A stretch of 57,373 nt of DNA from Syntrophaceae bacterium UBA1411 (GTDB lineage Bacteria; Desulfobacterota; Syntrophia; Syntrophales; Smithellaceae), in NCBI GenBank assembly GCA_002304995.1, contig DBPV01000021.1, positions 5,716-63,088 of the forward strand, in the 5' to 3' direction. Both the position numbers and the translations under genes were made by a program. Numbering within the stretch: the first letter of the stretch is position 1; each line of letters begins with the position of its first letter. Of the stretch, positions 1 to 9,363 are shown piece after piece. The notes beneath the pieces are model-generated. The model saw only the letters and a program-made list of their open reading frames with translations, was not told where the DNA came from and ran no database searches.

Positions 1-22
1 AAAATATATTTATCGAGCAGTT

Positions 23-1192
23 TCACGGGCTGACCTCGTCGTTGGTCCTGCTTTTCCGGAGAGTCGCGGCGATCTTCTGGAAAAGGGAAATCTCCTTTGC
101 GGACAGGTAAAAGAGAAGGATTCCCAAAACGGCGAAAAACACGTTGGGCGTCCAGACACCGACGGCCGGGGCCAGCCGGCCGGTTTCCACCAGGGCCTCG
201 CCGCCGATCCGCAACAGATAGTAGGCGGAAACGATGATGATGCCGACGGCAAAGCCGCGGGATTTGACGGCGCGATGGCTGGTGATGCCCAAAGGCAGCG
301 CCAGAAGTCCGAAGAAAAGACAGGACAGGGGAATGGAAAATTTTTTGTGCACTTCGATGGCCAGTTCCCGGACATCCGCGTCTTTCATTCCCGGTTTCTT
401 CATCCGCGCCAGAAGTTCGGTGAGCGTCATGTCCGTACTGGACTTGTGCTCGTCGGTAATCGCCTTGAAGGTTGTGGATAAATCCAGATTGATGTCGTAG
501 GACGTGAAATCGACTTTGCGGTAGTTTTTCAGGTCGGGGCCGACCGTGTGAATCGAACCGTTTTCCAGCCTCAGCTTGACGATCATCAGCTTGGAATCCG
601 CGATGAGATAGGCCTTCTTGGCCAGGATCGTGTTGGGCTCGCCGATGATCCGGGTATCCGAAATCAAAACGCCTTCCATGTATTCGCCGTCCACCGGAAT
701 CTTGTCGGCGTAAATCAAAATGCCCTTGAAGTCCGCGTTGAAGACCTTTTCCTTGATGCCGATGCTCGCGTTTTGCGTGGCGAGCTGAAAGAGCAGTTTC
801 TTCACGGCAAAATTGCTCTGCGGGACCAGAAAAAATCCGATGAGGATGGCGCAGGCGAAAGCCAGCAGCGAGGCGAATCCCACGGGGACGAACATCTGGA
901 CCAGGCTGACGCCCGATGCTTTGAGGGCGGTGATTTCATTGTCGGCGGAAAACCGGCCCATGGCAATCAGAATTGAAACCAAAAGAGCGATGGGGATGGT
1001 GAACAGGAGAAAATTGGGCATGACCAGGACGATCAGATGGCCGACGTCGGCGATGCTGATGCCCTTGTTGACCATCAGGTCCATGATCTGGAGAATTTTC
1101 CCCATCAGGAGGACAAAGGTCAGGACGAACAGGATGATGAAGAACGGGACGGCAATCTCCCGGAATATGTAGCGGTGAATAATTTTATTCAT
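23..1192 (-). CDS. lptF: LptF/LptG-family LPS export permease
   Basis: Inner-membrane subunit of the LptB2FG transporter, which extracts LPS from the inner membrane and feeds it to the LptC/A/D bridge. The 389-residue protein has the family layout: two N-terminal membrane helices, a periplasmic beta-rich middle and further helices near the C-terminus. The segment EITALKASGVSL is the typical cytoplasmic coupling region of LptF/LptG and favours LptF. I chose the ATG at 1192 (MNKIIHRYIFRE) because the family starts there; the frame stays open about 32 codons upstream, but no start has a good ribosome site. It is divergent from the LPS-modification operon. A partner lptG would be expected just before position 1, outside the window. 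Confidence 0.88.
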   Translation of the reverse strand: MNKIIHRYIFREIAVPFFIILFVLTFVLLMGKILQIMDLMVNKGISIADVGHLIVLVMPNFLLFTIPIALLVSILIAMGRFSADNEITALKASGVSLVQMFVPVGFASLLAFACAILIGFFLVPQSNFAVKKLLFQLATQNASIGIKEKVFNADFKGILIYADKIPVDGEYMEGVLISDTRIIGEPNTILAKKAYLIADSKLMIVKLRLENGSIHTVGPDLKNYRKVDFTSYDINLDLSTTFKAITDEHKSSTDMTLTELLARMKKPGMKDADVRELAIEVHKKFSIPLSCLFFGLLALPLGITSHRAVKSRGFAVGIIIVSAYYLLRIGGEALVETGRLAPAVGVWTPNVFFAVLGILLFYLSAKEISLFQKIAATLRKSRTNDEVSP

Positions 1193-1300
1193 GGCAGCGA
1201 CATTAATTTTTCGGAAAACTAGCATGTATCGATGATTTTGCACAAGCAAAACCTGATCTTTGCAGAAAACAGATTTTACAAGCAACATCGCATTGTTTTA

Positions 1301-1329
1301 TTGACAGTCGGGGGCATTTTGCCTATATT
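1301..1329 (+). promoter_or_regulatory. sigma70-like promoter of the LPS-modification operon
   Basis: TTGACA at 1301-1306 and TATATT at 1324-1329 are separated by 17 bases, a near-consensus sigma70 promoter. It lies about 50 bases upstream of the first gene of the GT9-to-arnD operon, and no other equally good promoter was noticed before the operon's end. Assignment is by eye only. Confidence 0.7.
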
Positions 1330-1380
1330 CCTGTCACATTTTTGCAAGCTCGCCTGCTCTAGAGAAGGGAATGACACATC

Positions 1381-2610
1381 ATGAAAGTCGATACCATGCG
1401 CCGGATAGATTATTACGCGGGCGTTCCCCTGTGTTTTTTCGGAACGCTGCTCGTGAAACTGGGCCGCCTGCTGGGCAGGTCCGGTCGCCGGGCGCCGGTC
1501 AACGTTTTGTTCATCGAATTGTCGGAAATGGGCAGCGCTATTTTAGTGGATCCGGCCATGAGAAAACTGCGCCGGGAAGCGGGCGCCAATCTCCATTTTG
1601 CCATTTTCAAAAAAAACAAGGCGAGCCTCGATCTTCTGAAAACGGTTCCGGAGGAAAACATTTACACCATCCGCGAAAACAGTATGCTCTTGTTTGTGCT
1701 GGATACGCTGAAATTTTTTTTCTGGACGCGCAGGAAGAAAATCGACGCCGTTATCGACCTGGAACTGTTTTCCCGCTTTACGGCTCTGCTTGCCGGTTTT
1801 TCCGGCGCGGCGGCGAAAGTGGGCTTTCATGCCTTTTTCAACGAAGGCCTCTACCGCGGCGGCTTCCTCACCCACCGGGTCGCCTATAATCCCCACATTC
1901 ATATCGCGGCAAACTTCGTCGCGCTGGTGAACGCCCTCATGGCGGCCAAAGAGGAGATTCCCTATTCCAAGACCAAAGTGGCGCCCGGGGATCTCGCGCT
2001 GGCCAAAGCGACGGTTGCCGCCGGGGAAAAGGAGGCGGTGCGGGACATCATCCGCTCTGCCTATCCCGCCTTCGACGCGCAAAAGGATAAAGTTGTGCTC
2101 ATCAATCCCAACGCCAGCGAACTGCTGATTCAAAGGCGCTGGCCGCCGGCCCATTATGCGGGGCTGATCCGGATGATTCTGGAGAAGTATCCCCGGACGC
2201 TGATTCTTCTGACCGGCGATCCCCGCGAGCGCGAGGAAGCCGATGAGCTGAAAAAACAAGTCGGCCACGACCGGTGCGTGAATTTCGCGGGGAAAGTCCG
2301 CTTTGCCGAGCTTCCCGCCCTCTACAATGTTTGCGAATTCATGGTCACCAACGATTCGGGACCGGGCCATTTTGCAGCCGTGACGGACATGCCGACCTTT
2401 GTTCTCTTCGGTCCGGAAACGCCGGCGCTGTATGGATCGCTGGGTCAGACCACGCCGATTTTTGCGGGACTGGCCTGCTCGCCCTGCGTCAGTGCATCGA
2501 ACCACCGCAAGACCGCCTGCCGGGACAATGTCTGCCTGCAGGTGATTTACCCCGAAGACGTCTTTGCCGTTATCGCCCCCCATCTGGAGCGCATTCATGC
2601 CCAAAGCTGA
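1381..2610 (+). CDS. Glycosyltransferase family 9 (ADP-heptose:LPS heptosyltransferase-like)
   Basis: GT9 enzymes (WaaC/WaaF/WaaQ) transfer heptose from ADP-heptose to the LPS core at the cytoplasmic face of the inner membrane. The 409-residue protein shows the two Rossmann-like halves. The N-terminal VLFIELSEMGSAIL replaces the usual GDxLL loop, and the C-terminal half has VTNDSGPGHFAA and FGPETPALYG, the sugar-nucleotide-binding motifs of the family. A cysteine-rich stretch (CSPCVSASN...CRDNVC) near the C-terminus is also usual for GT9. The start has AAGGGA about 10 bases upstream. It is the first gene of the operon and overlaps the next by 14 bases. The sugar and acceptor cannot be told from sequence. 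Confidence 0.85.
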   Translation: MKVDTMRRIDYYAGVPLCFFGTLLVKLGRLLGRSGRRAPVNVLFIELSEMGSAILVDPAMRKLRREAGANLHFAIFKKNKASLDLLKTVPEENIYTIRENSMLLFVLDTLKFFFWTRRKKIDAVIDLELFSRFTALLAGFSGAAAKVGFHAFFNEGLYRGGFLTHRVAYNPHIHIAANFVALVNALMAAKEEIPYSKTKVAPGDLALAKATVAAGEKEAVRDIIRSAYPAFDAQKDKVVLINPNASELLIQRRWPPAHYAGLIRMILEKYPRTLILLTGDPREREEADELKKQVGHDRCVNFAGKVRFAELPALYNVCEFMVTNDSGPGHFAAVTDMPTFVLFGPETPALYGSLGQTTPIFAGLACSPCVSASNHRKTACRDNVCLQVIYPEDVFAVIAPHLERIHAQS

Positions 2611-4042
2611 CCTGCGGATATGGATCCTGATCGGCGGTTTTTCCGTGATTCGCCTGATCGCGGCGCCTTTTTTCGGCCTGGGCGTGGATGAAGCCCATTA
2701 TGTTCTGTACGCCAGGTATCTGGACTGGAGTTATCTGGACCATCCGCCCCTGGTGGGCTGGCTGCACGCCCCCTTTTATTATGTTTTCGGCACCAATGAA
2801 TTTCTGGCCCGCCTGCCGGCCGTTCTTCTTTTTGCCGGCACGTCCTGGTGCTGCTACCGGTTCATGCTCCGGGTGACGCAGTCGGCGCGTTTGTCCCTGG
2901 TGTCCGTTTTTGCGCTGAACTGCTCCTTTATGTTCAATGCCCTGGGGCTGATGCTGCTGCCTGATTCCATTTTGCTTTTGCTGGTTTTCCCGCTGATTTT
3001 CACGGCTGTGCGGCTGGCGGACGAAAAAAGGCCGCTGGATTTTCTGTGGCTGGGTGTTCTTCTGGGATTGATGGGGCTTGCCAAATACACGGCCATTTTA
3101 CTGGTTCCGCCGCTGCTTGTCTTTTTCGTGCTGAAAAAAAGATACGACATTCTTTTCTCACCCTACATGTTTCTGGCGGCGGCCGTCGCCCTGCTGATGA
3201 TCACGCCGGTCGTCTACTGGAATGCCGTCCATGACTTCGCCAGTTTCAAATACCAGGGCGCCCATGTTTTCGGCTCGCTGACAAAGGGTCTGGAGAACTT
3301 TTTCGTGTCGCTTGCGGCGCAGTTCGGCGCCTACAGCCCTTTTTTGTTTCTTGTCGCCGTTTATGGTTTTTTCCGGGCCCTGAAGGCCAGGGAAGACGAA
3401 TTGCGCCTGGCCGTTTTGTTCGGCGCGACGATTATGATTTTCTTTCTGGCGACTTCCGTTTCCGAAAAAACGCTGCCGCACTGGCCTTCGATTTTTTATC
3501 TGCTTTTCATTCCGGTCGGGACATTCTTTTTAGTGACGTCCGCGGTCCGCTGGAAAAGGAATTTTTTGTATCTCGGCGTGGGCCTGAGCCTCCTGGTCCT
3601 GCTGCTGATTTACGTGGAGCTTGCCTGTAAATTTGTTCCTTTTCCGGATTATCGATCGCCCTTCCGCGATATTTACGGCTATCCGGAAATTCTGGCGCGC
3701 GCGGATGAAGCGGTGAAGCTGAATTCGTCGCCGCGATCCAAGGGGCTGGTCGTGATGAACTGGACGATGGGCAGCCGGGTGATGTATTACAACCTTCCCT
3801 ATGGACATGACGTATTTGTTTTCGATTTCCGCCCGGATCAGTTCGATATCTGGCAGACAAAAGCCATGACGGGTTACGACCTGCTGTTTCTCAACACCCA
3901 TTTTGACCGTCTCGACGTCAAACGCTTTCTGCGCTGCGACAGCGTCGACGCCGCAGGTGTTCTGGATTTGGAGATCAACGGCAAAAAGGTGAACAGCGTG
4001 GAATATGTCTGGTGCCGCAACTACCAGGGGATCAAAAAGTGA
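2597..4042 (+). CDS. GT39-family (ArnT/PMT-like) membrane glycosyltransferase
   Basis: Multi-spanning transferase of the PMT_2/GT39 type, which moves a sugar from a polyprenyl-phosphate donor to an acceptor on the periplasmic side. The 481-residue protein has the family's first-loop acidic motif (GVDEAHY, about residue 28) followed by YLDHPPLVGW, then many hydrophobic helices and a soluble C-terminal part. GGAG 8 bases before the ATG at 2597 supports this start inside the end of the preceding gene. It is a second GT39 enzyme beside the better ArnT match two genes on. It may transfer a different sugar or use another acceptor; the substrate is unknown. Confidence 0.8.
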   Translation: MPKADLRIWILIGGFSVIRLIAAPFFGLGVDEAHYVLYARYLDWSYLDHPPLVGWLHAPFYYVFGTNEFLARLPAVLLFAGTSWCCYRFMLRVTQSARLSLVSVFALNCSFMFNALGLMLLPDSILLLLVFPLIFTAVRLADEKRPLDFLWLGVLLGLMGLAKYTAILLVPPLLVFFVLKKRYDILFSPYMFLAAAVALLMITPVVYWNAVHDFASFKYQGAHVFGSLTKGLENFFVSLAAQFGAYSPFLFLVAVYGFFRALKAREDELRLAVLFGATIMIFFLATSVSEKTLPHWPSIFYLLFIPVGTFFLVTSAVRWKRNFLYLGVGLSLLVLLLIYVELACKFVPFPDYRSPFRDIYGYPEILARADEAVKLNSSPRSKGLVVMNWTMGSRVMYYNLPYGHDVFVFDFRPDQFDIWQTKAMTGYDLLFLNTHFDRLDVKRFLRCDSVDAAGVLDLEINGKKVNSVEYVWCRNYQGIKK

Positions 4043-4665
4043 AAAAAAGATGGATCGCCCTCATTATTTTGCTCTCGGGCGCATTTTTATGCGCGGTATC
4101 CTACGCCTTCTGGGATATTCCGCTGGCGTTTTTTTGCCTGTACATGAATCCGGCGATTCTTGCCATGGCCGACGTCGTCACACAGGCCGGCGATTCCGTC
4201 TGGCACTATATTGTGCTGGTGCCTGCCTTTGTGCTGCTGCGGTTTGTGGCGAAAAACGAACTCTGGTCCTCCCGGATTCTTTTTGTTTTCCTGTCTTTGT
4301 CTGTGTCCGGCATTTTAAGCACGGGGCTCAAATGGTTTACGGGCAGACACCGGCCGGTCAATCTGATTGAAGACGGCCAGTTCGGATTTACGTTTTTTCA
4401 GCTGGACTTCATTTACGAATCGACATCTTTTCCGTCGGGCCACGCGGTGACGGCCTTTGCCCTGGCCACGGCTCTCGCCTTTATCTTTCCCCGCTGGCGG
4501 GCGGCGGCGTTTGTTGTGGCGGGGCTGATTGCCGCCAGCCGGGTTCTGCTCACGGCCCATTTTCTCAGCGATGTGATTGCCGGAGCGGCGGTCGGCAGCC
4601 TCTGCGCGCTGGGCGTCAAATACTGGTTCGACCGGCTCCACGTGGACCTGCAGGAAAGTGTGTAG
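4039..4665 (+). CDS. PAP2-family membrane phosphatase
   Basis: Type 2 phosphatidic-acid phosphatase family, which includes lipid A phosphatases (LpxE/LpxF), PgpB and undecaprenyl-pyrophosphate phosphatases. The roughly 208-residue protein keeps all three catalytic motifs: KWFTGRHRP (C1), SFPSGH (C2) and SRVLLTAHFLSD (C3), spread among about six membrane helices. The GTG at 4039 overlaps the preceding stop (GTGA) and has AGGGG upstream; a GTG at 4012 is a less likely alternative. Its place among ArnT-type transferases points to lipid A or carrier-lipid dephosphorylation, but motifs alone do not separate these roles. Confidence 0.85.
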   Translation: MKKRWIALIILLSGAFLCAVSYAFWDIPLAFFCLYMNPAILAMADVVTQAGDSVWHYIVLVPAFVLLRFVAKNELWSSRILFVFLSLSVSGILSTGLKWFTGRHRPVNLIEDGQFGFTFFQLDFIYESTSFPSGHAVTAFALATALAFIFPRWRAAAFVVAGLIAASRVLLTAHFLSDVIAGAAVGSLCALGVKYWFDRLHVDLQESV

Positions 4666-4669
4666 ATCA

Positions 4670-6340
4670 ATGATGAAAAAACGCTATGTGCTTCTGCTCA
4701 TTCCCCTGATTCTGTACGTTGCGCTGCTGGGCGTTCTGCCGCAGATGGAACCGGACGAGGCGCGCTACAGCCTCATTGCCAGCGCGATGAACGAAACGGG
4801 CAATTTTGTGACGCCCCACATCAAATCCACGATTTACCTCGAGAAGCCGCCGCTGGTGCCCTGGGTGACGGCTGTCTTTTTCCGGATCTTCGGTGAAAAC
4901 GATTTTTCCGCCAGGCTTTTTATCGGCCTTTGCGCCTGGGGCTGTATTGGACTTGCCTATTTTATCGGGCGGCGTTTCCGCGATGAAAAGACAGGCCTGT
5001 ATGCGGCGGCCCTCCTGACCGTGTCCTTTTTTCCGTTTGTGCTCGGCCGGATCAACATTCTCGACATGCCGCTTACGCTGTTCATCTGTCTCGGCGTCTG
5101 GTTCGGCTACCTGTCCGTCAGTCCGGGCGGCAGGCCCTGCCTGTCCTGGCTGTTTTATCTGTCCTGCGCTCTCGCCTTTTTAACCAAGGGGATCATCGGC
5201 GTGGTCTTTCCTTTCGCCATTCTCGTCTTCTGGCTGATCTGGGCCCGGCGCTGGCGGCAGATCCTCAAGCTGGTCTCTCCGGCGGGGATCGTCATTTTTC
5301 TGATTGTCGTTACGCCCTGGATTTATCTGGCGCAGCGGGAAAACGCGGACTTTCTGTGGTTTTTCTTCGTGCGCGAACATTTCCTGCGCTTTACAACGCA
5401 GATGCACGGTAAGACGGAGCCGTTTTATTATTTTGTGCCGATTATCCTGGCCGGCACACTGCCCTGGTCGATTTACCTGATCCGGGCGTGGGGACACCAT
5501 TTCCGGACTTATGTTTTTCAAAGGGATGACAACAAGCTCCTGGCCGTGTGGTTTATGTTTATTTTCCTTTTTTACACGGCTTCTTCCTCCAAACTTGCTC
5601 CCTATATCGCACCGGTGTTTCTGCCGGTGGCGCTCTGGGCCGGAAATCTCTTTCGCCATGCCGACGAAGCCCTGCCTGTCCTTGATGGAAAAAGAAAAAT
5701 CATTTACCGCGCAGTTTTGCTCCTGTTCTTCCTGATCGTCCTTGTCGCCTGCCTGCTGCCGCCTTTTTTGAAGCAGTATTCCGATGCGTCCAAGGGACTG
5801 GTCGTCATGACGTCCGCGAACTGGTGGTTTTACATTTTGCCGTCACTGCTGGCGGCGGGACTGATGGTTTTTCTTCCGGACCGCGTGGCCCGGAAAAAAG
5901 GGACCGGCTGGTTTTTCAGCATTTATCTGCTCTCAGGGCTTTTACTGGCCGGCATGCTCTTTCCGCTCAATGATTTTCTGGCGCCTTACCGCAGCGCGCT
6001 CGTTGCCCGCGAGGCGATTGCCCGCCATCTGCCGGCGGGCGCGCCTCTGTACCAGTATCGCGTCAATTTTTACGGCATAGATTTTTACAACCGGATCCGG
6101 ACGCCGGTGGTCGAGGATTTCGGCGAATTGATCGACGGCATCGCCAAGATGCCTCCCGCGGAGCGGAAAAAATATTTCTTGACGCCGGCTGAATTCATCG
6201 AAAAAGTGTCCGGAGAACAAGAAGTGTACTGCATCACGCAGCATGAAGATAAATTGAAGCAGCTGCAATGGAAATACGCCGCCATCGATATTCTCTGGGA
6301 GAACGGGGCGTTTTATCTGTTGCGCATCCGCAACCCGTAA
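4670..6340 (+). CDS. arnT: Undecaprenyl-phosphate-L-Ara4N transferase (ArnT)-like
   Basis: ArnT moves 4-amino-4-deoxy-L-arabinose from undecaprenyl phosphate to lipid A phosphates in the periplasm, lowering negative charge and polymyxin binding. The 556-residue protein has the GT39 signature: MEPDEARYSLIA in the first periplasmic loop, then YLEKPPLVPW, more than ten hydrophobic segments and a soluble C-terminal domain. It lies directly before arnB-arnC-arnA-arnD, which supports the call. Two adjacent ATGs (4670, 4673) are possible starts just after the PAP2 stop. The exact acceptor (lipid A 1- or 4'-phosphate, or core) is not readable. Confidence 0.8.
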   Translation: MMKKRYVLLLIPLILYVALLGVLPQMEPDEARYSLIASAMNETGNFVTPHIKSTIYLEKPPLVPWVTAVFFRIFGENDFSARLFIGLCAWGCIGLAYFIGRRFRDEKTGLYAAALLTVSFFPFVLGRINILDMPLTLFICLGVWFGYLSVSPGGRPCLSWLFYLSCALAFLTKGIIGVVFPFAILVFWLIWARRWRQILKLVSPAGIVIFLIVVTPWIYLAQRENADFLWFFFVREHFLRFTTQMHGKTEPFYYFVPIILAGTLPWSIYLIRAWGHHFRTYVFQRDDNKLLAVWFMFIFLFYTASSSKLAPYIAPVFLPVALWAGNLFRHADEALPVLDGKRKIIYRAVLLLFFLIVLVACLLPPFLKQYSDASKGLVVMTSANWWFYILPSLLAAGLMVFLPDRVARKKGTGWFFSIYLLSGLLLAGMLFPLNDFLAPYRSALVAREAIARHLPAGAPLYQYRVNFYGIDFYNRIRTPVVEDFGELIDGIAKMPPAERKKYFLTPAEFIEKVSGEQEVYCITQHEDKLKQLQWKYAAIDILWENGAFYLLRIRNP

Positions 6341-6354
6341 AGAATGGATGAATA

Positions 6355-7503
6355 ATGAATATTCGCAAAGAGTTTTTACCGTTTAGCCGCCCCTCGATCG
6401 GCGAGGCGGAAATTCAAGGCGTGGTTACCTGTCTGAAATCCGGCTGGATCACCACCGGGGCGATCTGCAAGACACTCGAGGACCGGTTTTGTGAACTGAC
6501 CGGCGCGTCCGGGGCCGTCACCCTCAGTTCGGCCACGGCCGGCATGCACCTGATGCTGAAGCTTTTGGAGCTGCAGCCCGGCGATGAAATCCTGACGCCG
6601 TCAATGACCTTTGCCTCCACCGTCAACATGATTCTGCTGCACGGGGCCAAACCGGTTTTTGCCGACATCGAATACGGAACGCTCAACGTCAATGCCGCCT
6701 GCCTCGAGGAAAAAATAACGCCTCGCACACGGGCAATCATTCCGGTGCATTTCGCGGGCGCGCCCGTGGATATGGATGCCGTCAACCTCCTGGCGCGCCG
6801 ATACCGTCTGGCCGTCATCGAGGATGCGGCGCACGCGGTCGGAACCTACTATAAAGGCGTCCATGCCGGCGGTTTCGGCCATCCCGCGATTTTTTCCTTT
6901 CACCCGATTAAAAACATCACAACCGGCGAAGGCGGTCTTGTTTCGCTAAACGACCCGGATCTGGAAAAGAAATTGCGTCTCGCGCGGTTTCATGGAATAG
7001 AGCGGGACGCATGGAAAAGATACGGAAAGGGGGGCAATCCCTCCTACGATATTGTGGAGCCGGGCTACAAGTACAATCTGCCGGATCTGCTGGCGGCGCT
7101 GGGCGTGGCGCAGTTCGACCGGTGGCGGGAACTCAACGACCGGCGCCGGATGCTGGCACAGCTCTATCGCGACGGCCTTAAGGGAACTGTTGGCCTGGAT
7201 CTGCCGCAGGTTCCCGCCTACGATCATGTCCACGCCTGGCATCTGCTGATCGTCAAGATCACGGGGATGCCCCGGGACCTGTTCATGCAGAAACTGGCGG
7301 ATTACAACATCGGCTACGGCCTGCATTTTCCGCCGGCGCATGAGCTGTCCTGCGTGAAGGCGCGGACAGGCAGCAGCGGGCCTCTTCCGGAAACGGAGCG
7401 GGCGGCGGATAAAATCATTTCTCTGCCTCTGTTTCCGGATATGGCAGAGACGGATGTCCAATACGTTTGCGAGGCCATAAAGGAGATTTTGAAAAATGTC
7501 TGA
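6355..7503 (+). CDS. arnB: UDP-L-Ara4O C-4'' aminotransferase (ArnB)
   Basis: PLP enzyme of the DegT/DnrJ/EryC1 family that aminates UDP-4-keto-arabinose to UDP-L-Ara4N with glutamate as donor. The 382-residue protein has the full fold. The PLP lysine is at about K186 in SFHPIKNITTGEGG, the cofactor-binding aspartate is in VIEDAAHAVG, and GWITTG near residue 30 is the usual substrate loop. It overlaps arnC by 8 bases. The neighbouring arnC, arnA and arnD make ArnB the natural assignment rather than another sugar aminotransferase of this family. Confidence 0.92.
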   Translation: MNIRKEFLPFSRPSIGEAEIQGVVTCLKSGWITTGAICKTLEDRFCELTGASGAVTLSSATAGMHLMLKLLELQPGDEILTPSMTFASTVNMILLHGAKPVFADIEYGTLNVNAACLEEKITPRTRAIIPVHFAGAPVDMDAVNLLARRYRLAVIEDAAHAVGTYYKGVHAGGFGHPAIFSFHPIKNITTGEGGLVSLNDPDLEKKLRLARFHGIERDAWKRYGKGGNPSYDIVEPGYKYNLPDLLAALGVAQFDRWRELNDRRRMLAQLYRDGLKGTVGLDLPQVPAYDHVHAWHLLIVKITGMPRDLFMQKLADYNIGYGLHFPPAHELSCVKARTGSSGPLPETERAADKIISLPLFPDMAETDVQYVCEAIKEILKNV

Positions 7504-8446
7504 GATACGGATCTCGGTGGTCATTCCGGTGTACAATGAGGAAGCCAACCTCAAGGCGCTGATGGGCCGGCTTTTGCCCGTGATGGAGTCTCTGGCCCGG
7601 CCGTTCGAAATAATTCTGGTGGATGACGGCAGCCGCGACGCTTCGCTTGTCCTGCTCAGGGAATTTACCGCGCACCCGTCCGTTCGTGTGGTGGAGCTCA
7701 CGCGCAACTACGGCCAGCACGCCGCCATCATGGCGGGATTTTCGGTTGTCCGCGGCGACATCGTGCTGACGATGGATGCGGATCTGCAAAATCCGCCCGA
7801 GGAAATTCCCAACCTGGTGCAGGTGATGGAAGAGGGGAGCTACGATGTCGTCGGAACCATCCGCAAGGGGCGCAAGGATTCCTTCCTGCGCATTTTTCCT
7901 TCCAAGATTGTCAACATGGTGGCGCGGAAGATTACCGGCGTCAGCATGCGCGACTGGGGCTGCATGCTGCGGGCCTACAGCCGGCCGGTGGTACAGCGGA
8001 TGATCGACTGCCACGAACAGGCGACCTTCATTCCCGCTCTGGCCACCGTTTTCGCCAAGCGCGTCACGGAAATCGAAGTGGCGCACGAAGAGCGATTCGG
8101 CGGCAAATCCAACTATCCGTTAAGGAAGCTCATCAACCTGCAGTTTGACCTGGTGGCTTCCTTTTCGGATTTTCCCATCAAACTGATCATGTACGGCGGC
8201 ATTCTGATGTCGCTTTTGGGAGTCTGCTTCGGCGCATTTCTGGCGGTTGCCCGGCTGGTTTACGGCGTGCGCTGGGCGGCGGAGGGCATTTTTACGCTCT
8301 TTGCGGTTTTGTTCGTTTTCGTCGGCCTCCAGTTTTTTGCCCTGGGCGTCATCGGCGAGTATATCGGCCGCATTTTCCGCGAAGTCCGCAAACGGCCTGA
8401 ATTCGTCATCGAGCACATCTACAGCCGGGAAGAGGACCGCCGGTGA
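7496..8446 (+). CDS. arnC: Undecaprenyl-phosphate Ara4FN transferase (ArnC)
   Basis: GT2 enzyme that transfers 4-deoxy-4-formamido-arabinose from UDP to undecaprenyl phosphate at the cytoplasmic face. Residues 1-220 form the GT-A domain with VVIPVYNEE, VDDGSRD and the metal-binding MDADLQNP (D94/D96). Two hydrophobic helices follow at about residues 225-250 and 265-290, as in ArnC and dolichol-phosphate mannose synthase relatives. At 316 residues it matches the family length. It overlaps both neighbours, arnB by 8 bases and the next gene by a GTGA junction, so translation is probably coupled. Confidence 0.92.
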   Translation: MSEIRISVVIPVYNEEANLKALMGRLLPVMESLARPFEIILVDDGSRDASLVLLREFTAHPSVRVVELTRNYGQHAAIMAGFSVVRGDIVLTMDADLQNPPEEIPNLVQVMEEGSYDVVGTIRKGRKDSFLRIFPSKIVNMVARKITGVSMRDWGCMLRAYSRPVVQRMIDCHEQATFIPALATVFAKRVTEIEVAHEERFGGKSNYPLRKLINLQFDLVASFSDFPIKLIMYGGILMSLLGVCFGAFLAVARLVYGVRWAAEGIFTLFAVLFVFVGLQFFALGVIGEYIGRIFREVRKRPEFVIEHIYSREEDRR

Positions 8447-9363
8447 AAGCGATTGTTTTGGCCTATCACAATATGGGACTTGCCGGTCTGGCCGCCCTTG
8501 AGAGACACGGCGTTGAGATTGCCGCCGTTTTCACACACGAAGACGATCCGCAGGAAAACTGCTGGTTCGGCTCGGTGAAAAACTGGGCGGAAACCCGGGG
8601 AATCGACTGCTTCACGACCGATGCAATCAACGCGCCGCAGTGGATTGATAAAATCGCCGGTCGGCAACCGGATGTCCTTTTTTCTTTTTATTACCGGAAA
8701 ATGATCTCTCCTGCGCTTCTGGCGATTCCGCGGACCGGCGCTTTCAATCTGCACGGATCGCTTCTGCCGGCTTACCGGGGCCGTTGCCCGGTCAACTGGG
8801 TTCTGGTCAACGGAGAGGAAGAAACGGGCGTCACGCTGCATGCCATGGTGGAAAAACCGGATGCGGGCGACATTGTCGGCAGCCGGGCTGTGAAAATCGA
8901 CTTCGAGGATACGGCACAAACCCTGTATGACAAGCTTTGCGCGGCGGCCGGCCGACTGCTTGACGAAGTGCTGCCGGAAATGTTGCGGGGCCGGATTCCG
9001 CTTCGGAAGCAGGACCTGTCGCGAGGAAGTTATTACGGCGGACGCAAGCCCGAGGACGGGCGTATCTCCTGGGACCGCACCGCCGTCGAAATCTACAATC
9101 TGATCCGGGCCGTGACGGAACCCTATCCGGGGGCGTTTGCCTTTGCGGACAGCGGCGAGAAAGTTCTGATCTGGCGGGCCAGGCCGGTTTCGTTTGCCGC
9201 CGCCGGCAGGCCGGGCGACGTGATTTCCGACGGCCAATCCGTGCTTGTGAAAACCGCGGATGGTGCTATAAGGCTTCTGGACATCGACGTATCCGGTTTG
9301 AGATTGCAGGATGCCGACATCGGGACATATTTTAAAACGGGAAAGGTGAAAAAACTGACATGA
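8443..9363 (+). CDS. arnA: UDP-L-Ara4N formyltransferase (stand-alone ArnA N-terminal domain)
   Basis: Uses N10-formyl-tetrahydrofolate to formylate UDP-L-Ara4N, giving UDP-L-Ara4FN for ArnC. The 306-residue protein corresponds to the N-terminal half of enterobacterial ArnA. FNLHGSLLPAYRG carries N102 and H104 and KPDAGDIVG carries D140, the same residue numbers as the known E. coli catalytic triad. It has the usual C-terminal OB-like subdomain and then stops, overlapping the decarboxylase gene by 4 bases (ATGA). The start is a GTG overlapping the arnC stop. In enterobacteria the two activities are fused in one polypeptide; here they are separate proteins in the opposite-of-odd, same order. 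Confidence 0.92.
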   Translation: MKAIVLAYHNMGLAGLAALERHGVEIAAVFTHEDDPQENCWFGSVKNWAETRGIDCFTTDAINAPQWIDKIAGRQPDVLFSFYYRKMISPALLAIPRTGAFNLHGSLLPAYRGRCPVNWVLVNGEEETGVTLHAMVEKPDAGDIVGSRAVKIDFEDTAQTLYDKLCAAAGRLLDEVLPEMLRGRIPLRKQDLSRGSYYGGRKPEDGRISWDRTAVEIYNLIRAVTEPYPGAFAFADSGEKVLIWRARPVSFAAAGRPGDVISDGQSVLVKTADGAIRLLDIDVSGLRLQDADIGTYFKTGKVKKLT